A stretch of DNA of 64,000 nucleotides from Tubiluchus corallicola. Its lineage: Eukaryota; Priapulida; Priapulimorpha; Priapulimorphida; Tubiluchidae. The notes beneath the pieces are model-generated. The model saw only the letters and a list, made by a program, of their open reading frames with translations, was not told where the DNA came from and did not search any database. Shown here piece by piece: positions 36,901 to 48,900 of the stretch. Made by a program: the position numbers and the translations under genes. Positions within the stretch are counted from its first letter, which is position 1; every line of letters starts with the position of its first letter. The stretch spans positions 327,501 to 391,500 of the forward strand of contig JAQGDQ010000187.1 in assembly GCA_030141605.1 (NCBI GenBank), written 5' to 3'.

Positions 36901-39900
36901 TTGCAGATTGCATTTTTAATTGTAGCTAAATGCAGTGAATTAAAAACAAAATGGTAGAACTTTTTTATTGGTATACAAAATACGAAAGTTATGTTTTATA
37001 TATTCTTGTTAAAGTTTTACTAGGTTGTATGTCGTAATTTATTTTGGAAATTAGCACAGTGCAAAATGCCGACGAGATATTAATTTATGTAAATTTTCTC
37101 TAATAACTGCAGATGCGTTTAACGTCATTTTTTATTTTTACTAATTCTTTGTTTTCGTACACTTTATAGTTACTTGTCATTTTCTTTTTGAATGCGTGAC
37201 AGTGCCAAGTTAATACTCTGATTCTTATTGAAATGATTCATCTACTTGTCTGACACAAAAATTTTTAGGTTTGTGCTGTGCATGTGACATGATGTTTATG
37301 GCCAACAAAATAATTCCATGTATAATTTATAAGCAAGACTTTTGACTTGTTGGAAGTTCTATTAAAGACAAAGCAAAATTTTATTTCATGATTACTTGTT
37401 CAGGTTCATAATAGTAATGGCAGGTCAACATTGGGCTTCAATTTCTTCTTAAAGTCCTTTTAACCTGTATGTATAAGAGCATTGGTATGTTTCAAAAGAT
37501 TCATGTGTATTATGATCTATAGTGTTTAACTTTTCTTTCAGAGTTACTGCTTGGATGGTGGCAAAATTGTTCTGATTCAGAACTATTGGATTTCTTTCGT
37601 GTGCTGGAACTGTCATTGTTGAATTTCAGATATTTAGGAAAGAAGAAATTGCACATGCAACAGTATGTACTGTTTATAATTTAATCGACTGTTTTTATTA
37701 TTAAATAAATATTTTGAATTTTGGCAAGTTACATTGACTGTTATGCTATTAGTGTAAGCCATTAAAATTGTGTTATGTTATTATTTGTAGGGCATTTTCA
37801 GTTATTAGTGGACAAAAGAAAAGTCAAACCCTACCAAACAGAAAAACGGCACCTTTACCACCCATTCGTACTGTTAGTACTTACAGTGACAAACCTGGTG
37901 TCGGTACGTCATATTTGGTTATTTATTAGCTTGAGATTTGCTAAACTACAAAGAAATTTTGTTCAAGTTTTAAGAGAACTATTTGTTTAAACATAGATTA
38001 ACTGTGAGTATTTTGCAGCATAGTAATGTTTAGCTGCAAATGTAAGTTTTATGTCAATTTGCAAAACTTAAGTCATATTATTCTATTAGCTGCTTCAGCT
38101 GTAAGCATGTATATTGATGTATTGATTTGTTTTTGATTTCTTTTTAAATCTTACCTATTTTCAGTACCAATCTCTGACGAGGTAGACACTTACACATCCT
38201 CACTGGCAGCTAATATGTGCACAGAAGTAGGCCTTATTATCTTAGATACCGTTGCTCTTTTTACCTCACAGTTTAAGGTAACTAAAATTATGTATTGTTA
38301 CGTTGATGTACGATAGAAAATGTGGTGACTGAAATTAATTTTGGACTAGATGCATTATACAAAAAGAAAATTTTATTTTGGCATCTCCTAAAATCATTGG
38401 AATGTGTGATAAAAATGAAAAACCCTTACCCACTGCGTTAACCAGAAATACAGATGGGCCTATAGTTCTTGTCTTTTGGAAAAGGCTGTTTTTTATTTTG
38501 TGTGTTGCTTCATTTCCCATACAGACGCACTTTCAACTCATAGGTTTTTTTCTATGGATGTTTAGTTGTTAAAACAAAAGAAATTGAATTAAATTAAGCT
38601 TTTTTGCTTGAAAGATAAGTGGTTTTATTCTACTTAGTACTTTTATTCTAAAAAATTTATGCACTGTGTAACATAATGCGACTGTTGTATGCGAATATTC
38701 CAGAATCAACTCCAGTTTCAGTCTGGTGATAATACATTGATGCGCAGAGTTTTCGACATCTACATGCTGTACTTACAGACTGGGCAGTCGGAAAAACTCT
38801 TAAAGCACGTTTTTGCGGCCTTGCGATGTTTTGTGAATAAGGTTAGTAGTAATTTGTCATTTTGACGAAACATATTCTAGAAAGTACAAAAACTGTGATA
38901 ATAATTGTCATCAATAACAACAAAAAATTTTAGTTTTTGCTCTGTTGATGTCAAATGTGCTGTGTTTAAATTTTATTGTTCATCTTTTTACTGTTCTAAC
39001 CTGTAGTTCATTTTTGTTCTTGGTACTATTAGAAAATTAAAAGTGGCCTACTATTTTGCATTGACAATTTTTTTTGCTTTTGCTTACAGTAGGGCATCAC
39101 AGCATCTGGGATATGTTCAGAGAATGGCTGTAGTAATTTTAAAGTGATTTTGCAGCAAAATTTTTTGGTTTCGTCAGTGGGTTTGAAATTCAAGCAGTCA
39201 AACAAATTAAATTTGCAATTTTTATCTTAACGCTAATGTCATTTTAGCTTCGAATATTTTTTATCCATTTAATATTTACTAATCTAATATTTAGCTAGCT
39301 AATTCTTTGTCTTTTGTATAAATTTTTATTTTATTTGTCTTGTAGTAGTATTTTTGAATAGAGATTTTTAAATTTTTTTGCTGGCTGTGATACTTGTTAT
39401 TTACTGAAATAACTATGAAATAAATAAATAAAATAAAAACTTTCAATTTGATTTTGGCTTTTCCAGAAAGGACAAAATCAAATTGAAAGTTTTTTGCCCT
39501 TTACAAGGTACAATATGTATAAAAATAATAATAATGTGAATGGATGTAATGGTTACATTGGAGCAAGACCCTCATTATTTATTAGCCACCCATAATTAAA
39601 GTCATAAATGTGAGATACTTCGGTTGATTACAAAAATTGCTTAGTAACTTATACCATAAAAAGTTTATCAACTTACTCTACTTTATCAACTCTATCAATC
39701 TAATCTACTTTTTAATTACTCCACAAAGGCCCAATTCATGTTTCTTTCAGTGTAGTGTCATCTAGTGTTTTGTGGCAGTTATTGTTTAGCTGGTGAAGGT
39801 CTATACATACTGCTTTGTCAGCAGTAGTAAAACATTTAAAACTGTCATTTGCTTTTATACTGTTTTGTTGTTTCTTTATTTTTAAAACTTTTAGACAATA

Positions 39901-42900
39901 TTCTTCATTGAACCAAATTTCAAAACTGCAGGAATTTAGAAAAAACGTTAAGAGAAATTTGTTAGAGAGAAATGGAAACTAGTTATGAGATGAAACAAGA
40001 ATAAATCAGTTGCGTGAGTTTTGTATCTCTTGCAAAAATAGTCTTGTGCTTACCATGCCAACAAAAAGATGAACTTTTATTAAAACATCTATGTAAGCTT
40101 ATTATTTCTCTATGCAGTAACACTTGTCTTATTGCCATAGTAAAGATAAATTTTCTGATGATTAAGTGTTCTCTATCATTTTTATGCTGTGCTACAAATA
40201 ATGATGCGTGTGTCATTTACTAAGATAAGTTACACTGTTACAGTGTCATGGCCTGGAGTGCATTTGCTAAGAAAGTTTAATAACTGCTGAGCTAAACTTT
40301 ACAAAAAAGGGGCACTACACTATGTCTTCCAGTTTTTATGAATGGTCCACTGTCTTTATCTCAGAGAGGACAAAACCACTCATTGCAATTTCATGGTTGA
40401 ATGCAGATAATAATGGCCATGTTGACTGAATGTCTGCTCTTTACCTGTGCATTGTGAGAGTGATAGTCTAAGAAGGATTATGCTATCTCTTTACCTTTTT
40501 TTGTAGTATACCATATCATTGTTTGAAGGCTCAGCCTTATTATGTGGATCTCTAATTTATGAGGTATGGGACAATTTGTTACTTTGTTTGAATTTTTGCA
40601 CTTTATTATTTTTGTCTTCTTTAATTATTATGATGTATTTTGCTTTCTTTGTTTTCATTTTTTGGCTTATGCTTATATTTACAGTAGAATAACGAATAAC
40701 AATACTAATAATTTATATTGCATTTACGTTTGTAAGCATAGCTAATTAAGCAAAATAAAAGTAAAAAACTTCATTGTTTTAATGTTCTTAACCATGCATC
40801 ATTAACCATTATATATTTTATATTGTCATATAGAGATCACCTTTTATACTAGTGTAAGTTTTTCCTTTTTTGTCCATAAATTCATAATTCTTCCTTAGGT
40901 CTATCAAAATTATACACACGTTTCATGTAGTATTGTAGTGTCATTGACTTCTGGTTTAGCTGGTGGCATTCGAGCATAACCTGTCTAGTGAGTAGCTGAA
41001 TGGTGTACACTAACTGAATTGCTATAATCACATAATTACAACATAAACATTGGAGAATAAGGAGAATTTGTGCTTTATTTACATTTGTGCTTGCATGTAC
41101 TTTTTACTTCAAACAGAAAGTTTAAAAGTAAGTCAGGTATGTAGTTAGAATACTTTTTGCTTAAATCATTTTCCAAATTTGTTAAACTTGAATGGCATGA
41201 GGATAAACGAGAACAAGAGTTTAGGAAAGTAATTTTTGTAATTTCATGCAACTATTAAGCTTCAAGCTAAAACATAGTTATTAAAACTTTTTTAATCTTT
41301 TAAATAAAGTAATCTTTAAAGGTTCATACAATTGCACTGAAAATTGACTTTTGGCACGATTCTTAAAGAACATCAGACATGACAAGTAATAATTCTGTTT
41401 CTTTAGAAGACATTTTTGTGCACTACTTCAGATTCATTTTATATGGAAGCAGCAGCACTAATATCCTGTTTATGTTTATTCTTAGCTGCATCACAATTTG
41501 CAATTAATTTACTGGGAAGCCTATCAAATTGACATTTGAATGCCAAATTTATCTCCGATCTTATTACAATTTGCAGAAGAAACTTAATAACTGTTTCCTT
41601 TTACTGAATTAATTTAACCGAAAAGTCATTACATTTACCCTTTTCATACTTATTTTCCATTTTCATAACCACTTGCAATGTCTGTTAGGTTATTATTATT
41701 ACTGTTGTTTTAATGTTTTCAATTTAATGATATTTTCAATTCTATTACCATAAGCTTTATTAACAGCATTAAATCTATTGTACCGCTATTATTTATTTAT
41801 ATATGCCTTGCCTGTAACAGGTCTTTCTGTACAATTTTAATACATTATTTATTTAGTGTCTTTTCATTGTTTTTGCAGACATTAATATGCTGTAATTTTA
41901 AGTTGAGTTGTTTTTGCAGACATTAAAATGCTGTAATTCTAAGCTGAGTTCTATTAGGAATGATGCTTCCGCCTTGCTATATCTGCTAACGAGGAGTAAT
42001 TTTGAGTACACAGGTGCGAGGAACTTCACCAGGGTACATTTACAGGTAACAGCTTACCTCCAGTAATTTGGAATATTAAACTTACGTGAAAAGTCGGTGA
42101 AATTTGATATCATTAGTGTGATTTTATTGTTAGTAATATGTGAATGCAGAATAAATTATTTAGCAGTTTTAGAACATTACAAAGAAATAAAGCTATCACG
42201 TTTCGGTTATTTTATATAGGAATTGTGCATCTATTGCAACTATTTGGTATTCTCGTCTTGACGTAAATCCAGTTACTCAAGTAGCTGGTGGAAATTCACA
42301 TCATAATTAGTATTCATTTGTCTTCATACAACTTTGTTTACAAGATTTAGAAATGTATATTGCATGTTACTTGTTTAATACAGAGGCATGTATTCAAGTT
42401 CTTTGCTCGAAGATGTTATGTAAGCTACTTAAAAGACTTAAAATTTTTTGTGTTGTCTTATATAGTCTTTATGTGAAGAAGTTATAAAAAATTATGCTTT
42501 ATACATGCTAATAACTTTACAGGAATTTGGTTTAAAAATACTTTTGCAAGATATTGTTAGATATACGTTTCACAGCACTGCAATAAATTCTTGATTTCTA
42601 GACAATTGTATCAGTGTCACAACTGCTAGGTGACTCCATCAACTTAAATAATGAGCGATTCCGTGAAAGCCTTTCCAACATTAACAATTATGCAATCAGT
42701 GACAAAGCTATGAAGGTAAAAGATCAGTTTTAATACTTTTTCAGTATTTTTATTTCTAAGAAATTATTTAAGGTTGATTTGCAACTAAAAGTCCTCAGTT
42801 AAAGCTTACATTTTTTAACTTTCATAAGATGTTCATCTGATCTCTTAATTTTAGTTTCTCATTGCCCGGAAATGATTAACAACAGTTTTTGTTACCAAAC

Positions 42901-45900
42901 TTTCAAAACCATAGTTACATTCGATTATATAGCATTATGTATATTTTCTTATATCTATGTCACTGTACAACTTGTTTTGTTTACTCAGCATTTCTGTTGG
43001 TATTTACATTATAATGCTGCTATTATTTAACTTCAAATTAAAATCGCAATTGTGATGCAAGTTGATTTAATTATTCTCTTTGTTTGCCTTGTTGTTTGCC
43101 TGTCTATTTAAGGGTGTTCTAAAATTATTTTGAACTAAATACTGTAATATATTAGCTAGAAACTAAAAAAGGTTTACAACATAAGTGTGTTTTGAAATAA
43201 ATTTTTATTGTATGTACATAAACCTAATAAATTTATGTAGCTTACATTAGTTGTTAAAATGTTCTAACAAAGTGAATTTTATGTAGAGCACACCATTTCC
43301 GTCAGAAGTTAAAGACCTAACGAAACGTATTCGGACAGTTCTTGAAGCAACGGCACAGGTATGGTGCAACAGTAAAATGTTTATATCATTATGGTGTAAG
43401 TGTTGTAATAATAAATGTTTTTTTTTCTATTTAAATGATTGTCTGAAAATTCCAGTAACTTGTGATTTCTAACTGCAACTTGTATTGGTATATGCTATTT
43501 ATGGAAAGCAACACAATTGTTAAGCTGACACAGACTATGAAGAAGCGCTTCATAAAGCAGAATAAAGGCTCAACACTATGACTACCCACTGCCTCGCTTG
43601 CATGTAAAAGCTTGTTCTAGTTAAATAATTTTGCTTTTTGCTGACGAGCTCTCTTGCTGGGTACTACGTTTTTTATTATTATATATATTGAATAACAATC
43701 TGTATATACATATGTATATTATTATTATTTTCTAGATGAAGGAACATGAGAACGATCCAGAAATGTTGGTAGATCTGCAGTACAGTCTAGCAAATTCTTA
43801 TGCGAGCACACCTGAACTACGCCTGACGTGGCTTGAAAACATGGCACGCATCCACGTTAAGGATGGAAATCTTTCTGAGGCTGCACACTGTCATGTACAT
43901 ATTGCAGCATTAGTTGCTGAGTACCTGAAAAGAAAGGGTATTAAAAAATTCTTTCACTAAGCAAGCTACTAATATAAGTAATAGACTAACTTAAAATACA
44001 TTAATGATTTTAATCTAGAGTTTCTTTTGACATTTCTGTGTTTAATGAACAAGTGGAGCGGGCCTGCAACAGAGCCATTCTTTCCTATATTAAAGAACAA
44101 GTTACAGCTTAATATTCTTAACATTTTAAGTTGTATTTTCTTCACTAGCATAAGTTAATGTTATTGCAATTATAATACAGTTGTGGTGGTTTCAATTTTA
44201 CTAGCTTGCAGTCTATTAGTAATGCGTACAATTTGGTTTGTAAGAACTCGTGTAAGTGATCCTACAATAATATTTAGTAGTAAGGCTTTGGAAAATTTAG
44301 ATATCGCTGTATAAAAGATGAGATAGAGTTGAAAAGAAAAAACACTACAGTGAAGTAGTTAAAACAAGAAAAAATAGTATGAAATAGCAGCAGTATGTAG
44401 CTAAGTGTGATGACTTAGTATGTGATGCTGAAAACATTTATGAAAAATGTATATGGATTATAAAAGCATAATTCTTATTACCACTGATACATGTAAACCA
44501 GAAAGTAAGAGTATGATGTACAGTATATGGTCTGTACTAATTAATTCATATAACATTTTAGAAAATATCTGTAAATTTGTGGTAATCTCGTATTTAATTT
44601 GTAGGAATTTTTCCACAAGGTTGTGCAGCTTTTGGTACAATTTCACCTAATATTGTGCGTGATGAGTCTAATATGAAGGATGATGCTGGCATGCAAGATG
44701 TGCAGTACACTGAGGTTAGATTTTAGAAAATTCCTCTATAATAGTATTTGATGTAATAAATTAGTTCAAATTAGGAAAGTGCTGATTTTGAATTCAACTT
44801 TGTTTAAGTGTTGCTAGTACCAGTAAACAACCATATTCTGTTTTTTAGGACACTTTGCAAGAAAAATTAGAGATGTGTGCTTACACTCTGGATCAAGCTG
44901 AAAGATGGGAAGTAATGGGCGAAGTTTACAAACTTATCATACCCATACATGAGAAACATAGAAATTACAGGGTAAGTTAATATCTCTATTTGTTTTTATG
45001 TAATTATAAATTTAATCGTATCATGCATATGAAGTAAATTAAAAAGGCTGAAAAACATTCTTGTGGATTTTAATTATCCATATCTTCTATAGTCCAGGCG
45101 ATTATACTAACCATTACACCACTGTAAACATTTTATTGTAAAAACTACCACTTGCAAATTATTTAGTTAAACACTAAATAGGCAAACTATACATAATAAG
45201 CTGCAAATTAATAAATTTTAATTTATTCCATAACTGAAAAGTGATTGTTTTCAACTGTGTTTATTTTCTGTGATAGGCTCTAGCTGAAGCATACCATCAG
45301 CTCCACTTGGGATACAATAAAATTGTGAGCGTCATGCAGTCTGGCAAACGTCTGTTGGGTACATTTTTCAAAGTAGCTTTTTATGGATCGGTAAAGCTCT
45401 TTTTTATATAGCAGAAGCTACTAATCAACTCATTATTCTAGTAATGTTGCCATAGCCAAAACTGTTTCATTACCAAATATGTTCCTCTATAATCAAACAC
45501 TAAACCAGCTAAGGTGTCTTAGTTATGCTGTGATGTATATACGTCCTGCCTAAAAAATAGAAAGTATGGTTGGTGAAACTGCCTAGAAGATTGAGCACCT
45601 TTATTCATCAGGTAATGTGATACTTAACTTTGGTTGTTAGGCATACACTTTAACCACCCATTTATTCAACTACCCGTTGCTTATGTGGTTTTTCATACAG
45701 TGTGGAATTTGTATTATAATGTGGAGTCTTCAATGTGTCAATTTGTTAATCTTAAGGGTGTTAAAATGTTGATATATGAGTGAATTTCACTCATATGAAT
45801 GAGAGTTGAATTCTCGTTATTTTTTTCTTTATTGCATAATTTTGTGCGAAAAATCATAGAAGAAAAAATTGTAAAACATGTTTAAGATTATATGATTTTT

Positions 45901-48900
45901 GTGTTATACAATTTGTTTCTCAACTTTTCTGTTCAGTGCTATATTAAATTATGTTCAAAATGAGTGCTCATTGACATGAAAAAAATCACTGTAGGTGGCT
46001 TTATTATCACATAGCATTTAATTATGGAATAATTGCTAGCTGTTCTTTCCCACTTGATAAATTGCTATTTAGAAGGTGGTAACTGACATTTTATATGTGC
46101 TTGTATTAATTAAAGAATAATGTGCACCTATGTGCATTTTTACTGAAAAAACATAAAATATACATATACCTTATTATTTCATTTTGTGTTACATTGCTTA
46201 ATTAATATTGTTGAGATAAAAACCTATGTTATGTTTCAAACAAGATGAAATGAGAAAAGCTTTTTAAAAGATGATGTAAATATCTAATAACTGAATTATT
46301 CATTGTTTTCCCAAATATTTCAGTTGTTCGAAGCAGATGACAGACGCGAGTACATCTATAAAGAGCCAAAACTTACTAGGTTGTCTGAAATTTCCGAACG
46401 CCTAGAAAAATTGTACACAGATAAATTCAGCAAGGACACAGTCAAAATCTTGGACTCCAGCTTTGTATGTATTGTATCTTGCGCATTGAGAATATGCTAC
46501 ATTAAGACATGTAGCATGTCTGCATTTTCTATGCTGTATTGATCTTCCTTTAGAAAAGTGTGTTATTGATACATCTTTATTTGTGAATGCCAGTGTGGCT
46601 CAATATCTACAACTTTCTAAACATTCTGTAAACAACATTTTTCTGAAAGTTTGCCATTGTTGAGAAGTGCTAAAAAGCTTTTTACATTACTATCAAGAAT
46701 ATATACAAAATTGGATTAAAGATGCTATTTAATGGATTTATTTAAAGATACATTTAATAGATATGTACTGCTTCTTTTTCATTGTATTGATTTTGCAAGG
46801 TTTACGAAACTGAAATGTAAAATGTGTTGATATACTATTTATTCAGTTGTTATTGCATTGATGGTGTAACCTAATACAAGCAGCAGTGTTTATACTTGAG
46901 TATAAATGCTAACTTGGATGATATATAATTGTATATTTAGACCAGAAAACTTGCCAGAAAAATTTAGTTTAACTAGAAAATATCCTTTACTGATCCGTAT
47001 TGCGTGTGATGCTTAATCACTTTCAGTAAAGGCTATCATGACAGTCGAGATATTATTTGGTAATAGAGAACTTGGTTTATTCATTTGTTTATGTTGTTTA
47101 TTTGATATCTATTAGTCATTTTTATATGTGTTACAAATTTATATTTAGATTGAGCCGACTGAGTTGGACCCAAAGTATGCATACATTCAGATATCTTTTG
47201 TTACGCCATACTTTAAGGACGATGATGAAGAGAGAATAACAGATTTTGAAAAGAGTAACAATATTAGACATTTCATGTATGAAACCCCATTCACACTGGA
47301 TGGTACGAAGAGTAGGGGTTCCTTGGAAGAGCAATGCAAGAGAAGAACGATACTCACTAGTAAATAAAACACTACTTTTTTAGAATATGTTAATTATAAG
47401 TTTTGCATCTGCGGAATTTATATAGGATGCCGAATATATTTAGGAGGCCGACTACTGCATATCATAGCAGACACTAAATTTTTACTCTAGAGTTATTTTA
47501 GCGTGACTGTATTTACCCTAAGCAGCACACCTTCAGCAATGTATTAGCAAAGAAAGAAATGTTAGTATAACAGCTGAATACACTTTTATTTTACTTAAGT
47601 TTCTCACTACAAAATTCCTAAAATCACTGTTACGTATATCAAACAAAGAAACAAATAAGCTCTTCAATAAATTGGTTGTTGTTAATAACTAAATGACTAA
47701 CAAAATTACTGGAACTAGCAGGCCTGAAGTTTCACTTCAAACTACTGTGATAGGATATCTTCAACGAAAATTTTTTGTGCAAATCATTATCTAAAGCATG
47801 ATATTTAGATGCTGCAACACTGACACTAACGTGGCTGTAACTAAACTGAAACATAAAATGCATTACCCGTAATCACCATACTGTTCCAGGTAAATGACAG
47901 GCATTGACAGCATTGCAAATATAAATAAATTGAGTATTTTTTGGTATATGAAAGTCTAGCCCTCAGTTGTATGATTTCAGTTAGTTTTGGCACTATCACA
48001 TTTAATTTATCTAAATAGGTTGTCTATCATTTCCTTTGCACCTTGGCATTTATGCCTAGTGTGTTTAATTATATTGTTTAATTAATCCAATATTTTTTTA
48101 GCTGCATACAGCTTTCCTTATGTAAAAAAGCGGGTGCCAGTTGAAAACGTAGAGGTTTTGGAATTATCACCGATAGAAGTTGCAATCGATGAGATGCGAA
48201 ACCGTGTAATAGAGCTTAATGAGGTGATACGCATGGATCCTCCAGACATGATAAAGTTGCAACTACGCTTACAAGGAAGTGTCAGTGTGCAGGTAATTAA
48301 TAATAAAGTAACCATTTTGTAAATTTAAAAATCTATTTGCACTATTACATGCACATGCTGTCTGAACATACTCACATGTATGTGTAGTCACACTTTTTTG
48401 TTGCTGAATAGTTCTCCCATGGGAATTACTTTATTTGCATACTTTAGAATTAGTTTTTCAACTGCAAGCTAAGTATAGAACATCTCTAGAGGCGGTTGCT
48501 AATCTAGGAGCAATATGAGCCACAACAGTTTTAAAAAATTTTGCTTTGAACTTATACGTCCTTGATATGTACTGTCATCCATTAGGTCACCCCCCTCCTC
48601 CAGCGCATGCATGTTTATTTAGTCAGCATGTGCTTTGCAGTTTCTGGTAAAAGATAACACTGTGTGCCAATTGTCACTTTAGACTTACAGCAAGTGGCAC
48701 TAAATAGAATTCTTGTATATTGGTATTCTCTGTTGTACATTCACACACACTGAATTTATGTAATATTTGCATTATAAAAATTAATCTGATAGATTTTTTT
48801 GCTTTTTACATTTTCAGAACGTTGAGAACTCTGTTAAACATTTTAGGTGTAATAATGATTTCCTTGTTTGTTTACAGGTACATGCTGGACCGATGGCATA

